Source: Ignavibacteriota bacterium
GTDB taxonomy: Bacteria; Bacteroidota; Ignavibacteria; UBA10030; UBA6906
Direction: 5' to 3'
Assembly: GCA_003158475.1 (NCBI GenBank)
Contig: PMJR01000066.1
Coordinates: 1-62,258 of the forward strand
DNA: 62,258 nt
Under the pieces are notes generated by a model. That model was not told where the DNA came from, did not search any database, and saw only the letters and a program-made list of their open reading frames with translations. Each line of letters starts with the position of its first letter. Within the stretch, counting starts at the first letter, position 1. Of this stretch, positions 1 through 8,997 are shown one piece after another. The translations under genes were made by a program, and so were the position numbers.

Positions 1-4
1 TGTC

Positions 5-763
5 ATGAGATTCGACACCTTGTTCTACACCAAGTATGCCAGCCAAATCCCGGCAACTTCCCCTCTATGGTTCTTCAATAATTACGAAGCATATGACCAG
101 ATGTTTCTCAGATCGGGTGGTGGGGCATATGTCGATAGCATCCGCGAGTATCATCCCAGCAGGGAATTGAGAGCATTCATTCTCTTCAATGCCGCCATAG
201 AAGCACAAAGCAGTATGAATACAGAGGAAGTACGCCGTAACTATCTGAGACTGAAGGAGGAATTCGGCGATATATGGTGGTCAAAGATCGCAGATCGATG
301 GATCATGGTGGAAATGAAGGTAAAGCGGGGTGTGCAGGTACCGGTATTTTCATTCACAGACATGGACGATTCAACGATCCTGTACTCGAAGGCCTCGATG
401 AAAGGAGAGATCTATTTGCTAGACTTCTGGGCCACGTGGTGCATTCCCTGCCTCAATGAAATACCGTATCTTCAAAAAGTATACGGGAAATATCATTCGA
501 AAGGTCTCCAGATCGTCAGCATATCATCCGACACGAATAAATCAGACGTTTCATTGTTTCGACAACAGAAAGCCACAATGCCATGGAAGCATGTCTGGAT
601 TGGCGGCGATGAGCTCAAGATGATTCACGATCTTTTTGAGGTGACAGGCATCCCGAAGCCTATTCTCGTCAACCGGAACGGAGAAATAGTAGGATTAGGA
701 TCTGACGTGCGAGGCGAGAATCTCGATAGGATTCTCAAGGAGGTCTTAGTCTTAGGTGAATAA
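5..763 (+). CDS. TlpA/ResA-like thioredoxin-domain protein, probably 5'-truncated by the window edge
   Basis: ORF contains 'LLDFWATWCIPCLNEIPYLQKVYGKY...LQIVSISSD' (WCxxC thioredoxin motif) and 'GIPKPILVNRNGEIV'; the frame is still open at the left edge. Confidence 0.85.
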   Translation: MRFDTLFYTKYASQIPATSPLWFFNNYEAYDQMFLRSGGGAYVDSIREYHPSRELRAFILFNAAIEAQSSMNTEEVRRNYLRLKEEFGDIWWSKIADRWIMVEMKVKRGVQVPVFSFTDMDDSTILYSKASMKGEIYLLDFWATWCIPCLNEIPYLQKVYGKYHSKGLQIVSISSDTNKSDVSLFRQQKATMPWKHVWIGGDELKMIHDLFEVTGIPKPILVNRNGEIVGLGSDVRGENLDRILKEVLVLGE

Positions 764-887
764 AGCCCTTCCAAAGCGGCCGGCTGGGCTTGTGCTCTTA
801 TCAGTTGTGCAAATTACGGATTTCGGGTTCTCCCATCCCGACCAGACCTCGCGGTGATGGTCCGAAGTACTCAAACTGAATAGGAGG

Positions 888-1407
888 ATGGCAATGCACT
901 TCCGTCGTTTACTCTTGAGTTCGTTTATGATATCAATCTGGACCACCCTGATGCTGGCTCAAACTATCAATAGCTCTCAGCTTATCGGGAGGTGGCAGAT
1001 ACACTCTAATGCAATCGCGTCTGGATGGAATGGGAACTATCAATTCTATTCAAACGGGAGGTTCATTTATCATTTCAATCAAATGGTTGACGAAGGGAAG
1101 CGAATCGTTTCAGTCCGGGGCAACTATCGAGTTTTCCGGTGATTCTCTGTTCTTTACGGCTTGATTCACAGATGAATATGTAGGAGGCGATCTCAGAAGG
1201 CCAGGCCCTCCTTCTGGCAGCGAGTGGGAGCTTGAGGGAGCAAAACTCACGCGTTTGCCGGTCAAGCAGCCGCTCGAGGAACCAACTGTTCTTCCTACGT
1301 GTGAATCGAAGACAACTGGAGGAAGATGTATCTGTATTGACGGAACGTTTTTCTACAAAATTAGCAGCAACCCCGATGCAGATCATTTCGATCTCCCGAA
1401 AATGTAG
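888..1407 (+). pseudogene. Disrupted small secreted protein gene (one frameshift near 1130-1140 plus in-frame TGA at 1162-1164)
   Basis: ORF 888-1142 has a signal-peptide-like N-terminus and stops at NYRVFR*. The +1 frame continues from 1138 as GDSLFFTA*FTDEYVGGDLRRPGPPSGSEWELEGAKLTRLPVKQPLEEPTVLPTCESKTTGGRCICIDGTFFYKISSNPDADHFDLPKM* to 1407. Confidence 0.6.
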
Positions 1408-1626
1408 CATTGTTCCTCCGGTGTGAGAGATTCCCGATCCCCATCCAGGCCTCGCGGTGGAGCCTGGAACAGGGGGCTTTGCCGGGACCCAATCTCATTC
1501 AGTTGGAATAGTCGAATATTTACAGGACTAACAAACATTCTGCAACCGCCGCGCTGACCGGGTTTGTGTGGTTATACTGGAAGGGCCGTGGTTCAGTCCT
1601 CACTCAAATTTAGGCGGTGCTGTGCG

Positions 1627-3447
1627 ATGAAACTCCACTCGATTCGCGAGTCCCTTCGCGATGCGCGCGCAACGCTTCTCCGCTTTCCGCTTGTCGTCCT
1701 GGTTGCTGCGCTCGGGACTTTCGCAGCGCTCGTTCTGGCCGACTATGAAGGCCCCCCCGGCCCGACGATTCTCTTCAAGATACTCCTCGCCGCGATCCTC
1801 GGCATACCGTTCCTCGGTGCGTTGGCCCTGCTGGCAGAAAGGTATAAGTGGCGGAGATCGAAGGCGGTGGGGATCAACGCAATTGGACTTCTCGTTCTCG
1901 CGGGCTACGCGCTCAGTGTTCCCTCTGACCTGGCAGGAGCCCCGGGCTATTCTATCCTCCGGTTCTTCCTGTTTGCCTCAGGGCTGCACCTGTTTGTGGC
2001 GACAGCGCCGTTTTTGGCCAGAGGGGAGCTGAATGGATTCTGGCAGTACAACAAGTCGCTGTTTGTCCGACTCCTGACAGCACTGCTCTATACAATCGTC
2101 CTCTGGGCGGGACTTGCCATCGCACTCGCGGCGCTCAAAAACCTCTTCGGCCTCGATATTCCGGAGAAGCGGTATTTCGAATTATGGATCCTTTTAAACG
2201 GGCTCTTTATGACCTGGTTCTTCCTTGCGGGTGTGCCTCGAGATCTTGCTCATCTGGAGAGTGTGACGGAATACCCGAAAGGACTCAAGGTCTTCGCTCA
2301 GTACGTACTCTTTCCACTTGTCATGGTCTACCTTGTGATCCTGTATGTATACATGGGAAAAATCATTATCGCCTGGGACTGGCCGCAAGGATGGGTGAGC
2401 AAGCTCATACTTGGGTTCTCCGGCGCCGGCCTTTTCTCACTGCTCCTGCTGCATCCGGTTACCGGACGGGAAGAAAATGTTTGGATCAGGACCGCGGCAC
2501 GGTGGTACTACGTGATCCTGATTCCACTGCTCGTAATGCTGTTTTTCGCAGTCTGGAGGAGGGTCTCCGAATACGGTGTGACCCCAGGAAGGTACCTTGC
2601 CTTGGTGCTGGGACTTTGGTTTGCTGGACTGGTGATCTACTTCCTCGCAAGCAGGGCGAAGAATATCAAGGTCATCCCTGCCACACTGTGCATACTGGCA
2701 TTTGTCGTGAGCGTCGGCCCCTGGGGGATGCTTCGCGTATCTGAACAAAGCCAGCTCTCCCGATTCAGGTTGATCGCAGAGCGAAGCGGGTTCCTCCTGG
2801 ACGGCAAGATCCGCCCGTTGCATACAGAAATCCCATATCGTGATGCGGCACAAATCCGCTCGATCCTCTCCTATCTTCACGATATCCACGGCTATGATGG
2901 GCTTCAGGAATGGTTCAGCGGATCGCTCAAGAAAGACTCGACCGGAGAAGGAAATGTGTGGAAGGACGTTCCTGCTGTTGCGCAGATGATGGGACTCGGG
3001 GAAGGCGGAGGCGTCCAGGAGTGGGCAGGCCATGCGGTTGACTTGCAGGTGGCTCGTGACGGTGTCATAGATCTGACCGGTTACGATCGAATGATACGCG
3101 CGCCAAACATCACCGTTGGAGGCGGATGGGCGTCCTCGACAACGGAGAAAATCTCCTACCGTTTGGGGGACAGCCTGCACAACGTTATCATTGCCTTCGT
3201 TCGTGAGGGGAAAAAGGTCGCGCCGGTTGAGATCGATCTTCGTGCCCATGTAGAGAGGCTTCTCAAGGAATATGGCAGTGCAAACCTCAGTATGATTCCC
3301 CCGGAGAAAATGGCAACATGCAGCTCCGCAGGGGAAACCAGTGTCAAAGTCTGCTTCCGGAAGATTCGCGTCGAGCACCACGGCGGGGATGTTGTTGCCA
3401 CTCTGTGCGACGCGGACATATTGTACACGATTAAGGCGAGTAAGTAG
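1627..3447 (+). CDS. DUF4153-type multi-pass membrane protein
   Basis: Long ORF (track start 1564; ATG at 1627 gives MKLHSIRESLRDARATLLRFPLVV). Many TM segments followed by a soluble C-terminal domain. Confidence 0.7.
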   Translation: MKLHSIRESLRDARATLLRFPLVVLVAALGTFAALVLADYEGPPGPTILFKILLAAILGIPFLGALALLAERYKWRRSKAVGINAIGLLVLAGYALSVPSDLAGAPGYSILRFFLFASGLHLFVATAPFLARGELNGFWQYNKSLFVRLLTALLYTIVLWAGLAIALAALKNLFGLDIPEKRYFELWILLNGLFMTWFFLAGVPRDLAHLESVTEYPKGLKVFAQYVLFPLVMVYLVILYVYMGKIIIAWDWPQGWVSKLILGFSGAGLFSLLLLHPVTGREENVWIRTAARWYYVILIPLLVMLFFAVWRRVSEYGVTPGRYLALVLGLWFAGLVIYFLASRAKNIKVIPATLCILAFVVSVGPWGMLRVSEQSQLSRFRLIAERSGFLLDGKIRPLHTEIPYRDAAQIRSILSYLHDIHGYDGLQEWFSGSLKKDSTGEGNVWKDVPAVAQMMGLGEGGGVQEWAGHAVDLQVARDGVIDLTGYDRMIRAPNITVGGGWASSTTEKISYRLGDSLHNVIIAFVREGKKVAPVEIDLRAHVERLLKEYGSANLSMIPPEKMATCSSAGETSVKVCFRKIRVEHHGGDVVATLCDADILYTIKASK

Positions 3448-3649
3448 CCCACATTGACGTACCCGTTGTATCCAGTTATGTTCATCGAGGAATTTGGACT
3501 TGCCGAGTGTTCCTGACCTGTTGCAGTGTTGAGGGATAGTGATCTTTGCTGACCCATCAACCACGCGAAGCACAGCAGTCCCCGTAAACTTCTGATCGGG
3601 CCTGCTGTTGAACGGCTCGCGAGCACTTCTGAGGTGACTCCCCAAGGAA

Positions 3650-4864
3650 CTATTTCATGAGAACCAGCCTCTTCATCGAGACAAAAGATCCAGTTTCCAG
3701 ACGGTAGAAGTATACTCCGCTGGAGAAATTGATCGGATTGAACGGCACGGTGTAGCTGCCGGCTTCCTGATGACCGTTCACGAGTGTGGCAACATCCTGA
3801 CCCAGCAAATTGTAGACCTTGAGGGAAACCTGAGCAGCGTTCTCAAGACTGTATTGAATCCTCGTGGATGGATTGAATGGATTTGGATAGTTCTGTTCAA
3901 GTGAGAAGTGTTGAATCGGTGAACTCTTGTTGCCGAGAGAGTTCACAACGCTCGGCTTAACCACAGTATTGGCATCCAATGTGACCGCGGTCTGTGCCAG
4001 CGCCCTACCGTCCAGCGTTGCGCCTGTAGTCATCACAATCGCTGTTTGACACAACATGACTCCCTTCATAGCAGCCGCCTTTCCAAGAGTAACCTGGCCG
4101 GCGACCTGCCAGAAGATATTGGACGTCCTCGCACCGCCGATGAGGGTAACCATAGCACCGTCGGCCAATACTAAATTCTGCGCTATCTGGAATATCCAGA
4201 TATCGTTTGCGGTCCCAGAAATGGTGACACCACCAGCAGATACCAGGACATCCGTGCCCCATTTGTATAGACCGGGAATGAGAGTTTGTCCAGTGACATC
4301 TCCGGCGTACAATTCAGTATAGCCGGGAAGTGATCGTCCAGCTGCATCAGTGTACGCAGTTTGCATGTCGCCTATTGCCGCCGTCATTTTGGCTGGACTT
4401 GGGACAGTATAGTCGGAAGCATATATTTTGCCAGTGACTAAGGACGATATCGAGAATGTGCCCGAGGCATCCAGTATAAGTCCAAATCCGGTTATGCCAG
4501 TCGCCTTGATTGGACTAACTCCAATATCACCGGTAATTTTGGTGACCCCTGTAGCAGAAACACCCGTTTGGGTGAGAATAACAAAATCGCCGGCCGTCGC
4601 AAGATTCACCGGTTTGGGCGACTGAGAAACAGCGATGGAAGTCAGCATCAAAGCAACTGCGAGTACTGCGCCGAGGGAGCGCGTCCACCTGTCTGGACTA
4701 CTTGCTGTACGCATCTTCATAAACCCTCCATTTGTCCGCATACGATTCCCCAATCTCTTAACTTGGATCGGATTGTCTTCCTTAAATGATTTCTCGAGCT
4801 GACACGAGTTCTGCTCGATCTTTCTTTGTTGTGCAAGGATTTCTGCATTTGAATCAACCGGCAA
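3650..4864 (-). CDS. Ice-binding-like (DUF3494) secreted protein with T9SS C-terminal sorting domain
   Basis: 'VNLATAGDFVILTQTGVSATGVTKITGDIGVSP', 'GLYKWGTDVLVSAGGVTISGTANDIWIFQIAQNL', 'NIFWQVAGQVTLGKAAAMKGVMLCQTAIVMTTGATLDGRALAQTAVTLDANTV'; C-terminus 'LEQNYPNPFNPSTRIQYSLE...GVYFYRLETGSFVSMKRLVLMK'. The true start may be an internal Met. Confidence 0.85.
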   Translation of the reverse strand: MPVDSNAEILAQQRKIEQNSCQLEKSFKEDNPIQVKRLGNRMRTNGGFMKMRTASSPDRWTRSLGAVLAVALMLTSIAVSQSPKPVNLATAGDFVILTQTGVSATGVTKITGDIGVSPIKATGITGFGLILDASGTFSISSLVTGKIYASDYTVPSPAKMTAAIGDMQTAYTDAAGRSLPGYTELYAGDVTGQTLIPGLYKWGTDVLVSAGGVTISGTANDIWIFQIAQNLVLADGAMVTLIGGARTSNIFWQVAGQVTLGKAAAMKGVMLCQTAIVMTTGATLDGRALAQTAVTLDANTVVKPSVVNSLGNKSSPIQHFSLEQNYPNPFNPSTRIQYSLENAAQVSLKVYNLLGQDVATLVNGHQEAGSYTVPFNPINFSSGVYFYRLETGSFVSMKRLVLMK

Positions 4865-5090
4865 TTGGGCCTCTTGAGTTGTCCGAAGGTCCTCTCGAAA
4901 TCCTTAACCTGTTGGTTCTCCTCCTCCTTAAGAACTCCGTATCTCTCTTCCAGTCTTCCCGCCAGGCTTTATGCTTTCCTGCAGTCAAGGCCGGCTGGGC
5001 GAGCCGTCCGTATTCAACCAGATGAAGCATACCGGATAGAACTGCAGAATGAATCGGCAGAAAGGATGAAAGGGTAGTTAACCACCGGTA

Positions 5091-5294
5091 GGAGGGAAAT
5101 GTCACCCTTCGCATGGAAATGAGCGACGCTATCCCGGAAACTGTCTCAAAACAGGGATAATCATCAGAGTGACAACGATCACAGGGTGACAATGATCACT
5201 CATACTTCCACCATTGCCACCTAACTTGAGTACAGGATGCTCGTGATCATTGTTCGTCATTGATTCAGGGGGAGGTCAATGTCACCTCATATGG
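5091..5294. repeat. Cluster of GTCAC/GTGAC-containing repeats: a GGAGG-N2-AATGTCACC pair 180 bp apart and two GTGA-N6-TCAC dyads
   Basis: GGAGGGAAATGTCACC at 5091 and GGAGGTCAATGTCACC at 5271; GTGACAACGATCAC at 5169-5182 and GTGACAATGATCAC at 5186-5199; inverted copy GTGATCATTG near 5242. Confidence 0.5.
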
Positions 5295-5925
5295 AGAATT
5301 GGGGGATCCCGTCGCCGGTGGAGGAGCTGTATTGCACTCAGAAAATCGGCTCTCCGTTGGACGACGGGCAGACCGCACTCGCCGGTGGCAGTCAGTTTTT
5401 CGTTCAGAAGAGCGAATGCTCCGAGGAAGGCGCGGATTCCGTTCCTCAACGTTCAACTAGGCCTGTTCCATTCTCTAAGCGTGAATGGCGCGGCCGGATA
5501 TAATCTTGAAGTAGCGTTCAGGCAGAAGGGACATGCGAGACCACTCTTTTGAAATATACAAGACCAGGGTTTTCAGGACGGTCCTCGAGATTGACCGGAA
5601 GGCAAAACCGGCCTCCCTGGGGGACACGCTGATCAGGCACTACTTCAATGCCGGCTACAGCGAGAGGGGTGCGGCGACCGCAATGATCGAAGTTGTAACA
5701 GTCCCGACGCCGTTTCGACCTTCCGCTGACTCCTTTCAGAGGCTCTAATCACTTGCAACGGGCCTGGTAACTAATCTTCCTGCTGCACCACGTCAAGAAG
5801 TTCCGGCCAATTTGTGGTCCCGGGTAATCAGGTTGGGTGATCGATGAAGCGAACGAGGAGGCCGGCAGCACAAGCAGATTATTCGGGATGACGTGCCGAA
5901 GATTTAAGTGCTATAGGATCCCCGC

Positions 5926-6579
5926 ATGATAACGATCCGCATATTTCTCATTGAAGATCATCGCACTTTGCGCGAGGGCATTGCAGCGATGATCAACGGA
6001 GAGGAGGATATGACGGTCGTGGGAGCCTCCGGAGGCAATGGCGACACATTGCTGCAGATGCGCAAACTGAGTCCTCATGTGGTCCTTCTGGACCTTGGTT
6101 TGCGGAATCAAAACGGCATCCGCACTACAGCGGCGCTTACAAGAGAATTCCCCGAAATTAATGTGATCGGGATGGGTCTTATCCCGTCACAACTGGATAT
6201 CATCGAGTTGGTGGAGGCGGGGGCATCTGGGCTCATCCTCAAAGACGCATCGATAGAGGTTTTTCTGGGGACCATACGGTCAGTGGTCCGCGGGACAAAA
6301 GTTCTGCCGCCCGCGCTCGCGGGATCGCTTTTTTCTCATGTTATCGAGCAGGCACAGAGAGAGGAAAAGGGAAAACTGATCAACGCGGTGCAGATGACGA
6401 AGCGTGAACGTGAAATCATTCCCCTGATCGCCGATGGACTAAGCAACAAGGAAATTGCCCAGCGGCTCAACGTTGCTACATACACGGTAAAGAGCCATGT
6501 GCATCACACCCTTGAAAAATTGGCACTCCACAGTCGCCTGCAAATAGCGACGTTTTTCCACAATCACGAGGCGTCCTGA
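5926..6579 (+). CDS. NarL/FixJ-family response regulator (REC plus LuxR HTH)
   Basis: 'IFLIEDHRTLREGIAAMI...HVVLLDLGLRNQNGI...LILKDAS' and HTH 'LTKREREIIPLIADGLSNKEIAQRLNVATYTVKSHVHHTLEKL' (track: MTKRERE...). Confidence 0.92.
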   Translation: MITIRIFLIEDHRTLREGIAAMINGEEDMTVVGASGGNGDTLLQMRKLSPHVVLLDLGLRNQNGIRTTAALTREFPEINVIGMGLIPSQLDIIELVEAGASGLILKDASIEVFLGTIRSVVRGTKVLPPALAGSLFSHVIEQAQREEKGKLINAVQMTKREREIIPLIADGLSNKEIAQRLNVATYTVKSHVHHTLEKLALHSRLQIATFFHNHEAS

Positions 6580-6786
6580 AATAATGTAATACTCATTGCA
6601 GTCGAACGGGTGCATTGCCTCCAATCCCACTCGCGATTCCTCCCCTCCCCCCCGGAAACTCTGTCAACAAACATCTATCGTGGACGAGAAGTGGCAAAAA
6701 GTCCCCCGAACAGCCGCGCTGGCTTCCTTTGTTAATACTACCGCTGCCATACGTAGTGGGGGAAATGTGATCCACGACAACTGTAG

Positions 6787-7065
6787 TCACCGCGAGTGAG
6801 TCGACTCCGATGGTGCGTCCATTCGCTTAAAGACCTGCTCCTTCAGAATGTCGAAAACATCGCGTTGTTCCGGGAGATGGCTTTTCACCATTGAGCCCGC
6901 AGAACCGGTGGTGTTTGTTTTGAGTGCACCTGCCGAATCGGCGGCATCTTTCAAAGAGTGTTCACCATGGGCGTTCGATTGCTGCGCGTACGAAGTGATA
7001 CACAGGAACGTAGAACACGAAAACAAAACCATGCCAATGAAGGTGCAGGTGTTATACGGGTGCAT
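6787..7065 (-). CDS. Small secreted hypothetical protein (92 aa), overlapping the end of the GT9 gene
   Basis: MHPYNTCTFIGMVLFSCSTFLCITSYAQQSNAHGEHSLKDAADSAG...; signal-peptide-like N-terminus; ATG at 7065 overlaps the TAA (7052-7054) of the upstream gene. Confidence 0.5.
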   Translation of the reverse strand: MHPYNTCTFIGMVLFSCSTFLCITSYAQQSNAHGEHSLKDAADSAGALKTNTTGSAGSMVKSHLPEQRDVFDILKEQVFKRMDAPSESTHSR

Positions 7066-8365
7066 GCCGGCCGAGACCGTTGAGATGGCCGGCAATGAGC
7101 GTCGACAGGCCTGCAACGTCGACGTGCTCGAAACACCTGACCGTCTTGCACGTCTTGAACATCTTGTTGAGACAGGTGATGTTGCGGCAGGGACTTCCCG
7201 CCTGGTAGCACCAGGACGGGGCATCCTGGTTTGCGGGAAGGTAGCCAGGCTGGAATGAATCGTAGCCCGACATCCGGGGCGTGGTGGCACCGAAGAAGGA
7301 GAGTACGGCCGTACGGTTCCGGAATTGATAGTGACCGGAGCGTGAGTACCGCCGGGCCGCTGCCAGATGCAGGGGGCCGGTGTCACCGGAGACGAAAACA
7401 TCGGCGTAATCAATGAGTGCCGAGAACACGTCCAGGGGCATGGTTCGGGGGACGATGCGAACCTTCGAACGAAGCGTCGATGGGATGGAATCGGCAAGGC
7501 GCTCTCCGATACCCGCCTCGGTATGGCCCGCCCCCAGAAGGATCGAGGTCTCCGCTGTTGTCTCCGCTGCGAGTAACCCCAGCAGCCTGGACTGGCTTTC
7601 GAACGGCATCAGATTGAATCTGCTGCTGCTATCCGGATTGAACATGATGACCGGTGCACGGGACGACAGGCCTGTCTCCCTGGTGAAGCGGCACGCGGAT
7701 TCTATCGCTTCATCGGAGTAGGTTGTCCGGACTCCCAAGAAGCAATCTTCACGGACCGGTTGAGCCGCCATGAGAAGCAGGCCACGGACAAATTGGTAGC
7801 TCTGATAGCTGAAGTGATTGATATGCACAGAATCGTTCTCGTTGCGCAGGAGAATCGGAGCACGGTTCAGGAATCTGGCTACCGACTGGCCGTTTCCTGC
7901 AATGTCCCTTTTTTCAAGGAAGGGGCAGATGTTCACGCACAGGTCATACTGACCACTGCGGATAACCCCCTGCAGCGCCTCGACGTCTGAGGACGACGGG
8001 AATTGCCCATCAGAAAACAGCGGAATGATCCGGGTTGCATCGGGGTTTCCCTCGATGAGGGGGGCCGCCACCTTGTTCACCACGTAATCGATCTCGGCAT
8101 CCGGGAAAAAATCGCGCAGGGCAATAAGTGATGACTGCATCATCACTGCGTCGCCAATATGGATGTCCGGGATTACGAGGAACCGCCGGAACGCCTTCAT
8201 TCTCTTCATTACTTTCCGGCTTCCGTGCTCGAATACCGCAGAGAGTGTGCGGCTCCCGTAGAGAGGACGGATCGTCGAATCCAACAGGCGCCCGCCGATC
8301 ACCGGAGAAATATCGGTGAGCCGGCTGGTTCCGGCAAAGATTATACTCTGTAATTTGGTATTCAC
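7052..8365 (-). CDS. Glycosyltransferase family 9 (heptosyltransferase-like)
   Basis: 'RRFLVIPDIHIGDAVMMQSSLIALRDFFPDAEIDYVVNKVAAPLIEGNP...', 'ADVFVSGDTGPLHLAAA', 'AVLSFFGATTPRMSGYDS'. Confidence 0.85.
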   Translation of the reverse strand: MNTKLQSIIFAGTSRLTDISPVIGGRLLDSTIRPLYGSRTLSAVFEHGSRKVMKRMKAFRRFLVIPDIHIGDAVMMQSSLIALRDFFPDAEIDYVVNKVAAPLIEGNPDATRIIPLFSDGQFPSSSDVEALQGVIRSGQYDLCVNICPFLEKRDIAGNGQSVARFLNRAPILLRNENDSVHINHFSYQSYQFVRGLLLMAAQPVREDCFLGVRTTYSDEAIESACRFTRETGLSSRAPVIMFNPDSSSRFNLMPFESQSRLLGLLAAETTAETSILLGAGHTEAGIGERLADSIPSTLRSKVRIVPRTMPLDVFSALIDYADVFVSGDTGPLHLAAARRYSRSGHYQFRNRTAVLSFFGATTPRMSGYDSFQPGYLPANQDAPSWCYQAGSPCRNITCLNKMFKTCKTVRCFEHVDVAGLSTLIAGHLNGLGRHAPV

Positions 8366-8697
8366 ATTCCTCCAGAAACGCAGTCACGATACGGCAACGC
8401 CGCACTCTCTTCTTCTCACGACGGGGAACGTGGTCCCGACATTTCGCGACAGTGATCTTTTCCTTTAGGTGGGACAATGTGACAACTGTTGGAAGATGTT
8501 CCTGGTGACAGTTCGGTAAACCGGGTGCAGGAAAGCAGTGAGGTGTGAAAGAACACGTAAATCTCGCCTGGTTTTTTCTATTGGAAAAACACAGAATCAA
8601 TCCGGGCTGTATGTACCTCTTTCTGTCGTGGAGGAATCTATGTAAAGATAACAATTAACGAGTGATCGTCAACGATAAACGGCAGAATGGATTATCG

Positions 8698-8997
8698 TCA
8701 CAGCCGTTCGACGCGTTTGGCGACAATAAGTCCTCCTTTAATGACTTCTTTGATGTGGGGGAGCACGCCCCGGACCTTTTCTTCATCGTCCACAAAAAGG
8801 ATCATGATGGGTCCCTCGTCCACAGTGCCGATCCCCTTGGTGTGATGGAGATGATGTTTCTGGCCGTACCCCATCACCGCGGGGAAGACCGAAGCGCCCA
8901 TGATCCCGTGATGCATGAGATACCGCATGATGTACTCGTCCATCCGTTTGTCCTGATGCAGGTCGTCTTCGTCGAGGAACATCGTGACTTCAAGCAT
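8698..8997 (-). CDS. DUF190 / PII-like protein
   Basis: [52 protein letters not shown]...[35 protein letters not shown]; start at 8997 overlaps the TGA of the RND gene at 8990. Confidence 0.8.
   Translation of the reverse strand: MLEVTMFLDEDDLHQDKRMDEYIMRYLMHHGIMGASVFPAVMGYGQKHHLHHTKGIGTVDEGPIMILFVDDEEKVRGVLPHIKEVIKGGLIVAKRVERL

Noticed and set aside
822-866. 5S rRNA-like 'CCCATCCCGAcC' fragment
   Set aside because: Only a short match; the rest does not follow 5S structure. Kept instead as a paired hairpin observation.
5533-5748. Small ORF MRDHSFEIYKTRVFRTVLEIDRKAKPASLGDTLIRHYF... as an intact gene
   Set aside because: Could be a remnant, but no clear start context or domain; not called as a CDS.
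8010-8654. Reverse ORF 8010-8654 as a real gene
   Set aside because: Overlaps the GT9 gene in another frame and extends through its upstream region without recognisable domain.
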